From contig CAVVZC010000006.1 of the NCBI GenBank assembly GCA_963752565.1, positions 310,001 to 374,000 on the forward strand: a stretch of DNA of 64,000 nt, read 5' to 3'. The stretch is from UBA11574 sp963752565. GTDB lineage: Bacteria > Desulfobacterota > Desulfobacteria > Desulfobacterales > UBA11574. This document shows, one piece after another, positions 17,731 to 25,995 of the stretch. Made by a program: the position numbers and the translations under genes. How positions within the stretch are numbered: the stretch's first letter is position 1; every line of letters begins with the position of its first letter. The notes beneath the pieces are model-generated. The model searched no databases, had not been told where the DNA came from, and worked only from the letters and a program-made list of their open reading frames with translations.

Positions 17731-18396
17731 TTATTGTTTGATATCGGCAATGAACTTATTGGAAGTCTGAATGGCCTCATTCATATTTTTGATCAAACCG
17801 TCAATTTCTCCTTTCAATGTGGAAAACTCCTCCCGCAAAGAACCAATAGCCTGGGCATTGAGGTTGTGCTTGAGAAACAGGACATTGTCTCTAAAAGTAC
17901 GCAAAACCGGTGTCATGCTTTTTTCAGCCCGATGCATGCTGGCGAGCATCTCACGGTAACGGGTTTTGGTGATTTGCAGTTTCTGTTTGCTTGACCGACG
18001 CAGATCCGCACTCTTATAAAGACTCAACTCTTCCTCCCACTCCTCGAACAGGTCACCGGCAACAGATTCCACCTTGTCGATCCGCTCGGAAACTTTCTTT
18101 GCAGCCTTCTCACTATCTTCATATTCTGCATTTAACTTGTCATACGCCTTCTTCAGGTCGGTATTTTCAATTTTGATAACCGCGCCAAACTGTTCCAGGG
18201 CAGACTTAAACTGTTCCTGAGCTTCAGATTGTGCGTCTCGGGCCTCCTCCACCCGGTCTACAAGAATATCGCGTTTATGAATCCCCACCTTTTCCATTGC
18301 ACCATAATATGCCGTGGAACATCCCCAGAAAAAGGGAACCCATAAAATCGCAATCAAAACCAGCCAACCCGGTATTATGGTTGTTTTTTTTTCCAT
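17731..18396 (-). CDS. DUF2959 family lipoprotein
   Basis: This 221-residue protein begins with a charged start, a hydrophobic stretch and the lipobox WGCS near residue 26, so it is probably a lipoprotein. The body is almost wholly helical, with STAYYGAMEKVGIHKRDILVDRVEEARDAQ at the N-terminus, which is the DUF2959 signature. A TYREML/VLRTFRDNVLFLKHNLNAQAI region follows near 155-190. Coiled-coil content is high. An AAGGAGG site precedes the ATG. The family has no known function. It sits upstream of lemA and could share a transcript. Confidence 0.8.
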   Translation of the reverse strand: MEKKTTIIPGWLVLIAILWVPFFWGCSTAYYGAMEKVGIHKRDILVDRVEEARDAQSEAQEQFKSALEQFGAVIKIENTDLKKAYDKLNAEYEDSEKAAKKVSERIDKVESVAGDLFEEWEEELSLYKSADLRRSSKQKLQITKTRYREMLASMHRAEKSMTPVLRTFRDNVLFLKHNLNAQAIGSLREEFSTLKGEIDGLIKNMNEAIQTSNKFIADIKQ

Positions 18397-18427
18397 AATT
18401 TCCTCCTTATGTGACCCTTATTTTTAT

Positions 18428-18871
18428 TCATCGCTTAACGACCAGTACCGGTTTTTTGCATTTTCGTATGATATTTTCTGACACCGAGCCGAGGAGCATT
18501 TCTTCAACATTGCTCTTTCCGTGTGAGCCGATAACGATGATGGATATATCTTTATTTTGTTCGGCGTTTAATATTTCCTTTATTGGAACTCCCAATTTTA
18601 CACTGGATGATACCCTAAAACCCCAATCTTTCAATTTGCCTTCTATTTCATTCAATTCTCGTTCGGCTTCAGCTTTCAGCTTCTGCTCAACGTTTCCGTC
18701 AGCGCTACTCTCATCAAAAAGATAGAGATAACTGAACTGGAGATCCTTTTTATCAATTACATGAAGCACTGAAATTTCTTCTGCTCCGCTTTCTTTTAAT
18801 TGCTTCAAATAGTTAATGGCGATTTTTGATACGTCTGAAAAGTCTGTTGGATACAGGATTTTTTTGAACAT
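18428..18871 (-). CDS. Universal stress protein (UspA family)
   Basis: The 147-residue protein has the UspA fold: KKILYPTDFSDVSKIA at the N-terminus and the ATP-binding signature IVIGSHGKSNVEEMLLGSVSENIIRKCKKPVLVVK at the C-terminus. The GX2GX9G(S/T) motif is intact, so it should bind ATP. It is preceded by a strong AAGGAG and stands alone. Its stress signal and target are unknown. Confidence 0.9.
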   Translation of the reverse strand: MFKKILYPTDFSDVSKIAINYLKQLKESGAEEISVLHVIDKKDLQFSYLYLFDESSADGNVEQKLKAEAERELNEIEGKLKDWGFRVSSSVKLGVPIKEILNAEQNKDISIIVIGSHGKSNVEEMLLGSVSENIIRKCKKPVLVVKR

Positions 18872-19017
18872 ACTTGTACTCCTTGCTCTGTGGGATCTTG
18901 TTAATTATACTTTAATGGCCGGTGACCAGCATGAGATGATTCATGAAAGCATAATTCCCTTTGGATTCATGCGCTAAGAAACCGGTATGTACATTAAGCT
19001 GACTTTAACCTAAGTTA

Positions 19018-19197
19018 ATCGATTGTCGAGGCTTGCGCGCCTTTGGCCGTGTTGCCGCAGGTCCAAGGCGAAGCGCATGAAGCCATCGTTTGCAACTGCG
19101 AGTGCGCTTCAACGCAGGCCGAAGATCCGCTGTCATCGGGGAACTGCGGTAAGATCGGCAATCCCGATGGGGTTACAATTGTGTCATTTTTTGTTGT
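19018..19197 (+). repeat. Structured repeat, copy 1 (possible ncRNA-like or mobile element)
   Basis: This stretch aligns along its length with 54641-54790 (ATTGTCGAG, CAAGGC, AGCC, ACTGC, AACGCAG, ATCGGCAA, CCCGA and a T-rich end). A central stem GAAGCGCA (19070-19077) / TGCGCTTC (19103-19110) is perfect. An outer stem joins TTGCCGCAG (19052-19060) to CTGCGGTAA. The same positions in copy 2 hold different but still complementary bases, which is evidence that structure is conserved. The right end overlaps the stop codon of the neighbouring ATP-grasp gene. Confidence 0.65.
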
Positions 19198-20788
19198 CAG
19201 ATTTGCAGATGGCATAGTAGCTCAAGCAGTTCTGGAACCACTCTCGCATGTTTGCGACAAAGTCGGACCATCTCGTCCCCAGCGCCTGCCCTCTGGCTGT
19301 GTCAGCGTTGCCTTCTCCTATTTTTCCATCAATAGGTGCGATGTCCAATTGGCAGCGAACGGGGATGCGGCACCGCAATTCGGTCTTCTGGGTTGCAACC
19401 AGCGCTGAAGCAGCAATGCCACCTCTTTTGAGAAGATCCAAGAAAGCAGTGCGCCCCCCGACCGTATTAACCATGGTTTCTTTAATAGGCGTAAGCCGCA
19501 CTGATTCGAGCACTCCGGTATGCTTGTTGGAAATATTGTCGGATCCGACATAACTCACCCCTTCTTCAGTTAGAGCCAACTGAAAAATCCTGGCGTATAT
19601 GGACTCTAACTGTATACTCTGTTTGGTGAGGCGGTAGTGAGCTCTAAGCCCCCATGCACCGAAATCGATATGCTCGCAGAACACAGGGTCATATCGCTTA
19701 GAAAAATGTGCTTCATATCGCCTGATCGCCGCTTCAAGTTTTGCGTGCATGCTGTCACGGTCAAGGCTTCTCTCCTCAGCCTTGGCTGTTTGGATGGCCG
19801 CTGTTTTTAAAAGATGTTGTCTGAGCGCTTCCTTGTCATCACTGGTTTCATAACGATTTCTTAGCGTTTGTAAATTCACCCACATGTATTGTTTGCTGTA
19901 GTATGGGTCAGATGAAAACAAAGAAAAAATCCACAATAGTTCTTCAAGTCGATGATCGTCCTGAGGATCCACATCCATTCGTATGGGAAGTATTTCTAAA
20001 ACATCTCCAGTGACCTTGGAAAGGTCGGGAACGAAATACCCACTGCTTGTTCGCGAGATCCGGAACCCCCCAACTCCGCTGCCACCTGTGACCGGTTTCA
20101 CAAAAAAACGCTTTGTATTCCAATGTTGAGAAAATTTATCGACATTATCCAAAATAGTAGAAACTACCTGTGAAGTGTTCATTTGTGATGCAGGCACAGT
20201 GACATAACGCGCCAGCAAATCTTCCTTGCCCGCATCTTGCAGCATTTGGTAAGTTTTCCCCTTGTTTGAAAATATAGCCCCGGGTGCAGTGACTCGCCCG
20301 GGCAGCACAACAACCCCCATACCCTCGAGAATTTCCAGAACTTCAATGTTGTATGCGCTGGAATCAACGCACTCACTAATAACCAGAGTAGATGTTGGGT
20401 TTTTATTGACAGCCCCCATCAGTTCTTCTTGAGTATTCACGAGTAAACAATGCGCGTTAATACCTAACCGTTTCGTTTCATCCTGCAATACTCTAAAGGA
20501 TTCAGGGCCTGTTGGGAGCCGGTCGTTGGAAGCATCAATCAAGACAATAGTGTCTGGAAAATATGTGGCATTCGGAAGATCTAAGGCGTATTTGGAAAGT
20601 TCTTCGTCTTTTTGTGCCAGTTTGTTGAAAGAAGAGATGAGTTCTACTCCAAGTTTGCCGGGTTCGCTGTCAAAGCCAAGGGCGTGAAGATAAAACGGCG
20701 CCTGAGTTATAGCTCCCTCATGGCCTAAAGAGTACAGCTCGACAAAACGCTGCTCTATGTCGTAAGTTTCCGGTGAAAAATGTTTCAT
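19184..20788 (-). CDS. ATP-grasp-like protein of unknown substrate (second ligase of the DUF1704 cluster)
   Basis: This 534-residue protein has a Rossmann-like N-terminal part and an ATP-grasp-type glycine loop FFVKPVTGGSGVGGFRI at residues 228-244. A conserved SNKGKTYQML segment lies near 173. Downstream there is a helical insertion near 290-370. The C-terminal part (FGAWGLRAHYRLTKQSIQLESIYARIFQLALTEEGVSYVGSDN) may complete the nucleotide site. I recognise no characterised family with certainty. The ATG overlaps the stop of the preceding ATP-grasp gene as ATGA, so translation is coupled. In context it probably acts with the DUF1704 protein and the other ATP-grasp protein in forming and removing peptide-type bonds. 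Confidence 0.6.
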   Translation of the reverse strand: MKHFSPETYDIEQRFVELYSLGHEGAITQAPFYLHALGFDSEPGKLGVELISSFNKLAQKDEELSKYALDLPNATYFPDTIVLIDASNDRLPTGPESFRVLQDETKRLGINAHCLLVNTQEELMGAVNKNPTSTLVISECVDSSAYNIEVLEILEGMGVVVLPGRVTAPGAIFSNKGKTYQMLQDAGKEDLLARYVTVPASQMNTSQVVSTILDNVDKFSQHWNTKRFFVKPVTGGSGVGGFRISRTSSGYFVPDLSKVTGDVLEILPIRMDVDPQDDHRLEELLWIFSLFSSDPYYSKQYMWVNLQTLRNRYETSDDKEALRQHLLKTAAIQTAKAEERSLDRDSMHAKLEAAIRRYEAHFSKRYDPVFCEHIDFGAWGLRAHYRLTKQSIQLESIYARIFQLALTEEGVSYVGSDNISNKHTGVLESVRLTPIKETMVNTVGGRTAFLDLLKRGGIAASALVATQKTELRCRIPVRCQLDIAPIDGKIGEGNADTARGQALGTRWSDFVANMREWFQNCLSYYAICKSDNKK

Positions 20789-22212
20789 TCACTACCTCCA
20801 TTAAAGGGGAGCATTCTGCAGCGGCCCTGTAATTCATTTACAAAAGTCGCAGCATAAGACTCGAGTTGTTTTAAGTGGCTGTCCAGAACGCTTTCGCGAG
20901 TTTGTATCATGGCAAAACGGGCTTCCTGCCAAATTTTAGTCGCTATTTCAGGGAGATTACCCAGGATACACCACTCATCGGAACTTTTAATGTCACGGTA
21001 GGTCGTTCCATTTCGAACCCGTTCGATGGCGTTGTTTACAAGGGTGTAAATGCCCGCTTTCATATCATGCTCGATACAGTAAGGTTCATCTTTCAAACTG
21101 TGAACAATTAAGTGAGCACCTTTATAAGGCGTCCGATACATCCTTTTAGACTGCTCTAAAAAATCTTGGGTAAATTCTTCTATAAGGCCCATGAACTGCA
21201 TCACGTGAAGCGCTGCCAAGGGAACTTCACCCCTGTCCACTTGTAGTAATGATAAAAGCATGGTTGATCCCTGAAATCTCGGGTTTATCTCCAGAGCCAG
21301 CACCTCGTCGCCGTTTAGAAGGAAATCCATACCAAAGAGACCCAAAAAGCCCTTGGTGCCCATGAAAAGGCCGATTTTTTCCATAATTGTACAGATTTCT
21401 TCTCTTATGGATTTCGGCACTCTGCCGGCAGCTGAAAAATCATTTCCGCAGTAAACTTCAGCCCGGCGTGTGCATCCGTAGGTTCCTACAATCTGAACCG
21501 ACGGACAGGCAGCAATCGACCGCAATCCTTCACGTGTTTTCAGGACGATGCAATGCCCGTTTAAAGACGGCACCGGCAAATATTTGGATAGTTTTACGCG
21601 TCGTGCAGGTTCAAGTATATCTTTGACCCTGTCGAAGTCATTATCATTGTTAACAAAGTAAGTGTTTTCCCCGGAAGATCCCACCGGGAGCTGCACCACG
21701 AAAGGGCCGTCAAAGATGTCGATGGCCTTGGATAAGGTTGTTTCATCCAAAGGACATACAAAAGTCTTCGGCGTCTTTACACCCAACATGGAGAACAGTT
21801 CCAGTTGCCGCAACTTGTCGTCAAACAGGTCCTTAAGCATCAAGGGGGGTGCCAAAACACGAAAACGTCTGTCTTTTTCTAACACCTTAAGGGAACGGTA
21901 GCAAATCGTATTGATAGGTTCCTTCACACCACTGATGTATGTTTCAATTCGTTTGCGTGTCGGCGCTTCCCACAGCATTTCAAGATCCTGATTTCCCCAG
22001 TTTTCCCGCCTCCCGAGATCTTTTTCTACAGAAAATAGGGATTCTCCTCCAAAAATCCCGGGATACACCTCACCAAAGTCACAACAGAACCCCGCATCTA
22101 CGGAAACAAAGTCAAGTACCGTAAACGCATCGATGCCTCTCTGCCCCACCCAGGCCCAGGTTCCCCGGCAGTTATTCAGTGCATCCTTAAGCCGAGACAG
22201 ATTCTTTATCAT
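20785..22212 (-). CDS. ATP-grasp ligase of unknown substrate
   Basis: The 475-residue protein has an ATP-grasp core. VVQLPVGSSGENTYFV at residues 172-187 serves as the flexible Gly/Ser loop. TYGCTRRAEVYCGNDFSAAGRVP lies near 244-266. The metal-binding segment FGMDFLLNGDEVLALEINPRFQGST at 293-317 has the Glu-Ile-Asn-Pro-Arg motif. This matches carboxylate-amine ligases of the carbamoyl-phosphate synthase/BL00235-like groups. The gene overlaps the DUF1704 gene upstream by 26 bases and the next ATP-grasp gene by four. A peptide or amino-acid substrate is likely from the family, but which one cannot be read from sequence. Confidence 0.7.
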   Translation of the reverse strand: MIKNLSRLKDALNNCRGTWAWVGQRGIDAFTVLDFVSVDAGFCCDFGEVYPGIFGGESLFSVEKDLGRRENWGNQDLEMLWEAPTRKRIETYISGVKEPINTICYRSLKVLEKDRRFRVLAPPLMLKDLFDDKLRQLELFSMLGVKTPKTFVCPLDETTLSKAIDIFDGPFVVQLPVGSSGENTYFVNNDNDFDRVKDILEPARRVKLSKYLPVPSLNGHCIVLKTREGLRSIAACPSVQIVGTYGCTRRAEVYCGNDFSAAGRVPKSIREEICTIMEKIGLFMGTKGFLGLFGMDFLLNGDEVLALEINPRFQGSTMLLSLLQVDRGEVPLAALHVMQFMGLIEEFTQDFLEQSKRMYRTPYKGAHLIVHSLKDEPYCIEHDMKAGIYTLVNNAIERVRNGTTYRDIKSSDEWCILGNLPEIATKIWQEARFAMIQTRESVLDSHLKQLESYAATFVNELQGRCRMLPFNGGSE

Positions 22213-23293
22213 CGTTCATTTCCAATGGAAAAATCCAATTCGAGGTATCCACAAGACCGTTTTGCACAAACCTGTCTATTAATTTAGCATGTTTGAAGGC
22301 TATTTTACCGCCCATCAGCATTTTAAGACTGTCCTTGCCGTGAAGGTACGACTGGACCCTATTGGGTCCGGTGAAGTAATGAAATTCTTTTGTCAGCGCA
22401 CCTGAACGGGAAGTGTCGGCCAGTCCTCGCTTTACCCGCTCAACAATCGTATAAGCCGTTTGTTCATCGAAATACACCAATAGTTCTTCGAAAACTTCTG
22501 CAAAACCGGCTGAGAGGGACAGATAAACCGCCAGGCATCGCCCTGCGTAGATTTTCTCCTGGAATGGATAAAGGTGATCGGACTGGCGTTCAAAGTGAAC
22601 TGCTAGGCCTTCTTCGGCCTCCCTGTATCCTGCCGTGCCCATGGAAAAAATACCCCACGGCAAGCAAGAACCATTGTGAATCCGAACGGCATGAACATCG
22701 ATCTCATGCACCAGAAGACGTTTTACTTCCTGGGGTGCAAATAGGGCATTTCGATTAAGATGAATAACGTGGTAAACGCTGTCTACCGAAATTTTTGTGG
22801 CCATGGAAGAAACCAGCTTGATATCCATGGAAATACCAAGTTTTTCTAAGCGAGTCTTGAGTAACCTTGCAAAGTCCTTCGCTAAAAAGTTTCGCTCAGG
22901 AGGCGTAATATTTGAAAGTTTTTCCAGAACCCGGCGAGCCTGTCGGGCGTCTTCAGCGGTTGGGGCACCGAAGATTTCAATGGCAAACTGTGTAAATTTT
23001 TCGCTGCCAACCGCAGCGAACATATTTTTAGTCCTGTCCAGCTCAAGTTGTTTTTCCCGGTAGATTTCGACGACTTCATCCGGAGCATCCAAGGATACAA
23101 GAGGCAAAATCGGCTTAAAGTCAGTCCAATTTAAAGGTGCGTTTTTATATTTAAACGTAGGAGATTTTTTCTTGTGAGAAAAACGAGGGCGAAGAAAAGC
23201 TTTTTTTTCCTCGAGTAAGTTTGCCGGCTTCACCACCGAACCCAGGGTGAGTTGTTGCAGTAAACTTCTAAGCGTCTTATCCGTAGCGTTCAT
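22187..23293 (-). CDS. DUF1704 (QEGLA-motif, MATCAP-like) putative metallo-carboxypeptidase
   Basis: The ATG at 23293 lies ten bases after the citrate synthase stop and gives 368 residues; a longer frame overlaps gltA and is rejected. H196-E-x3-H201 (LVHEIDVHAVR) and EEGLA at 227-231 form the metal-site signature of DUF1704, annotated as flavohemoglobin expression-modulating QEGLA proteins. DUF1704 includes the eukaryotic MATCAP tubulin carboxypeptidases that remove C-terminal tyrosine, so a carboxypeptidase activity is a reasonable inference. The pair of overlapping ATP-grasp ligases downstream suggests an add-and-remove system acting on a peptide or protein tail. Confidence 0.75.
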   Translation of the reverse strand: MNATDKTLRSLLQQLTLGSVVKPANLLEEKKAFLRPRFSHKKKSPTFKYKNAPLNWTDFKPILPLVSLDAPDEVVEIYREKQLELDRTKNMFAAVGSEKFTQFAIEIFGAPTAEDARQARRVLEKLSNITPPERNFLAKDFARLLKTRLEKLGISMDIKLVSSMATKISVDSVYHVIHLNRNALFAPQEVKRLLVHEIDVHAVRIHNGSCLPWGIFSMGTAGYREAEEGLAVHFERQSDHLYPFQEKIYAGRCLAVYLSLSAGFAEVFEELLVYFDEQTAYTIVERVKRGLADTSRSGALTKEFHYFTGPNRVQSYLHGKDSLKMLMGGKIAFKHAKLIDRFVQNGLVDTSNWIFPLEMNDDKESVSA

Positions 23294-23303
23294 CGATATC
23301 GAA

Positions 23304-24584
23304 CTATCGTTGGTCGATGGGAATATAATTGGTTTGGGTAGGTCCAGTGTAAATCTGACGAGGTCGTCCAAGTTTCCATTTGGGATCATCTAGACTCTCT
23401 TTCCATTGAGCAATCCAACCCGGTAACCGGCCGATGGCAAACATGACCGTAAACATGTTGGTGGGAATACCCATGGCTCTCAGGACTATGCCGCTGTAAA
23501 AATCGATATTTGGATACAGGTTGTGTTCAATGAAATAATCATCTTTTAATGCCGCTGCTTCGAGTTCCTTGGCAATATCGAGTAACGGATCTTCAATGTT
23601 GAGTTTGGCAAGAACCTTATCACACATCTTTTTCATGATTTTGGCCCGCGGATCATACGCCTTGTAAACGCGATGTCCAAAACCCATGAGTCGAAACGAA
23701 TCGTTTTTATCTTTGGCGCGTTCAATAGCCCGGCGATAGTTCCCACCGCCCTTTTGAATATCGGTAAGCATTTCGATGACCGCCTGATTGGCTCCCCCAT
23801 GCAAAGGACCCCAGAGAGCTGCAATCCCCGCGGAGATTGCAGCATATAGATTGACTCTCCCACTCCCCACCAGCCTTACCGCTGAAGTAGAACAGTTCTG
23901 CTCATGGTCAGCGTGAAGAATCCAGAAAACATCCAGTGCCTTTACCAGATCTTCATCAAGGGGATACGGCTTAACCGGTGTATCAAACATCATGTTCAGA
24001 AAATTTGCACAGTATTTTAGATCAGGGCGTGGATAAACGACCTTGTGACCTCTCGATATCTTATAAGACATGGCTGCCATGGTCCGAACTTTTGATAATA
24101 AGCGAGTAACGGTGATATTGAGCTCCTCTTCAATGGTCTCAAGCTCGGGATAAAAACTCCTTAAAGCATTCACCATAGATGAGAGTATTCCCATGGGATG
24201 AGAAGCCCTAGGAAAGTTCTGATAAAAAATCTGCATGTCCTCATGCACAAGTGAGTTGTCATTAAACAGAACCGACATGTTGTTGAGTTCCTCTTTGGTG
24301 GGCAGCACACCGTTTATTAATAGAAAAACAGTCTCGATAAAACTCGAATGTTCAGCCAGCTGTTCGACCGGGATACCTCGATACCGTAAAATTCCTTTTT
24401 CACCATCCATGAACGTAATGGAGCTGGTGCAGCTGCCGGTGTTGGCATATCCCGGATCCAGGGTGATAAGGCCTGTCATTTGGCGAAGGTTTGAAATGTC
24501 GATGCCCTTTTCGCCTTCACTGCCGGTAACAATTGGAAGTTCATATGTTTTGCCTTCAAATATAAGTTTAACCTTATCTTTCAT
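23304..24584 (-). CDS. gltA: Citrate synthase
   Basis: Citrate synthase condenses acetyl-CoA and oxaloacetate. The ATG at 24584, after AGAGGTGG, gives 426 residues beginning MKDKVKLIFEGKTYELPIV, the type II bacterial pattern; upstream in-frame codons are rejected. Catalytic features are LHADHEQNCSTSAVRLVGSG, the active-site His in GPLHGGANQAVIEML and GFGHRVYKAYDPRAKIM near residue 305, and the Asp of the SCTSSITFMDGEKGILRYRG region is also present. It heads an apparent operon with DUF1704 and two ATP-grasp genes. That is an unusual partner set for a TCA-cycle enzyme. Confidence 0.93.
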   Translation of the reverse strand: MKDKVKLIFEGKTYELPIVTGSEGEKGIDISNLRQMTGLITLDPGYANTGSCTSSITFMDGEKGILRYRGIPVEQLAEHSSFIETVFLLINGVLPTKEELNNMSVLFNDNSLVHEDMQIFYQNFPRASHPMGILSSMVNALRSFYPELETIEEELNITVTRLLSKVRTMAAMSYKISRGHKVVYPRPDLKYCANFLNMMFDTPVKPYPLDEDLVKALDVFWILHADHEQNCSTSAVRLVGSGRVNLYAAISAGIAALWGPLHGGANQAVIEMLTDIQKGGGNYRRAIERAKDKNDSFRLMGFGHRVYKAYDPRAKIMKKMCDKVLAKLNIEDPLLDIAKELEAAALKDDYFIEHNLYPNIDFYSGIVLRAMGIPTNMFTVMFAIGRLPGWIAQWKESLDDPKWKLGRPRQIYTGPTQTNYIPIDQR

Positions 24585-24916
24585 ATCCCACCTCTGTGTT
24601 TCAAATGAGTGATTACCGTTTAGAATGCCCAGTTTAAACAAAGTGATTAACCTGCTATTATATCAGAATGTTGACATGTCAATAAACTGCGTATAATCAT
24701 ACGTCTGAACAGGACGGAAACGCTTTTATAAAGACTTGCGGAATTGACACATCCCCATTTATCAAGACTGCGTTAATTTGAAAAAGCTTCTGTATACATG
24801 AATATCAATATAACGTCAAGAAACCGTTGAAAAATATTTAAAAAGTATCGTTTACATGTGCTATTTGGGTATGATAAATTTATACCTGAATTTTGCACTT
24901 TTTATGAGGAGGCATT
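24585..24916. other. Divergent intergenic region upstream of gltA and a hypothetical gene
   Basis: This 332-base region carries no gene I can support. On the minus strand, TATAAT at 24662-24657 could be the gltA -10 box. TTGACATGTCAA at 24671-24682 is a perfect 12-base palindrome that could supply a -35 element on either strand or an operator. On the plus strand, TTGACA is 15 bases from TATAAT at 24692-24697. The spacing is suboptimal both ways, so promoter use is uncertain. Confidence 0.4.
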
Positions 24917-25729
24917 ATGTCTTTTAAAGAAAATCTTTTAAAAAAAATCAAAATAGACAAAATGGGACGACAGCTCATTGCTTCCATCGGTCCTGTAGAC
25001 AGTGGTCGCAAGATAGACAAGAAAATTATGCGTAAACTTCTCGATCTATCTGATTATACTTATAAAAGAAAACGGGATCTTGATCTTTATATCGAGAATA
25101 TCGATGCCGAAAAGACCCGGATTCTGGTGCTCGACAATGATCTGGCCATTTACAATACATCTGTCTACGACGTTGCCATGCGCAAAAGTCCCACCGTCAA
25201 AGAAATGATGAATCCTTTCAATGTGGTCAAAATATTAAAAGATACCGACGTGGTCATGAGTAAAAAGGAAGACTCCGTTAAGACCATTCAACAGGAATGC
25301 ATCGCAAAACTGAACCTATCCTTTAACGCATCCGATCTCGATGAAATAGCCAAAGACGGCGTGGCGTCTTTTGAAAATGGATACTCGGACGGTGTCATTG
25401 ATTGCCTTGATCTTTTTGCAGAAATTTTACATTACAGAAACGCACCCAAAGCCTTTGGAGTTGGCCACCACAAGATTTCCGGAGTATGGGTCAAAAAAGA
25501 AAACGGGGAAGAAATGTTCGGCCCCATGGTCCTTTACAGTATGATTCACAACACTCTAAAATTAATCGATCAACAGATCGGCAGTTTTGATAGAGAAAGG
25601 ATAGAATTTGTTCAGCGCGTTGCAGCAGGAAAGGAGAAGGCCTCGGCAGACGGCTCGGATGTTTTTCAATATCTTAAAACAGCTGCATTTAAATTGATCC
25701 CAGCCCAGATAAACCCGGGAAGTGAATAG
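24917..25729 (+). CDS. Hypothetical cytosolic protein of unknown function
   Basis: I do not recognise this 270-residue protein. The start is secure, with GAGGAGG eight bases before the ATG. It has no signal peptide or membrane segment. It begins with a basic stretch (MSFKENLLKKIKIDKMGRQLIASIG). The centre (ILHYRNAPKAFGVGHHKISGVWVKKENGEEMFGPMVLYSMIHNTLKLIDQQIG) carries a GHH motif, and the protein ends with a helical tail. The pattern suggests a folded single-domain protein. It stands alone, ending before a strong bidirectional-looking terminator. Confidence 0.6.
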   Translation: MSFKENLLKKIKIDKMGRQLIASIGPVDSGRKIDKKIMRKLLDLSDYTYKRKRDLDLYIENIDAEKTRILVLDNDLAIYNTSVYDVAMRKSPTVKEMMNPFNVVKILKDTDVVMSKKEDSVKTIQQECIAKLNLSFNASDLDEIAKDGVASFENGYSDGVIDCLDLFAEILHYRNAPKAFGVGHHKISGVWVKKENGEEMFGPMVLYSMIHNTLKLIDQQIGSFDRERIEFVQRVAAGKEKASADGSDVFQYLKTAAFKLIPAQINPGSE

Positions 25730-25813
25730 AACCGGATAATTGGAGTTTTTTTGATAATTGACAACACATCTTTTTTCCGGTATCGAATACTTCTTGTGAG
25801 AATAAATAAAGAA

Positions 25814-25913
25814 TTCAAGTTTTCGCACCTTTTATTTATCAACGCCAGTACAGTGCAGCAGGCCGGAAAAAATTTTTAAAGCTTTCTATCAATATTGGGG
25901 TGCGAAACTTGAG
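25814..25913. repeat. CTCAAGTTTCGCACC-family palindromic element, copy B
   Basis: The ends TTCAAGTTTTCGCACC and GGGGTGCGAAACTTGAG are inverted copies. The interior has the family pattern TATTTATCAACGCCAGTACAGTGCAGC followed by an A/T-rich tract. Total length is about 100 bases. It lies between a hypothetical gene and the shared terminator. Confidence 0.75.
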
Positions 25914-25917
25914 CAAC

Positions 25918-25952
25918 TAAAAAGGGGGTCTCTATTAGAGACCCCCTTTTTA
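25918..25952. terminator. Strong intrinsic terminator between convergent genes
   Basis: AAAAGGGGGTCTCT and AGAGACCCCCTTTT form a perfect stem with a short ATT(A) loop, flanked by A-run and T-run on opposite sides. It works in both directions. It separates the plus-strand hypothetical gene from minus-strand cooS. Confidence 0.92.
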
Positions 25953-25995
25953 TAATACTTTTTAGTGCTTATGCCTTACGGCCACACTTTAGGTG

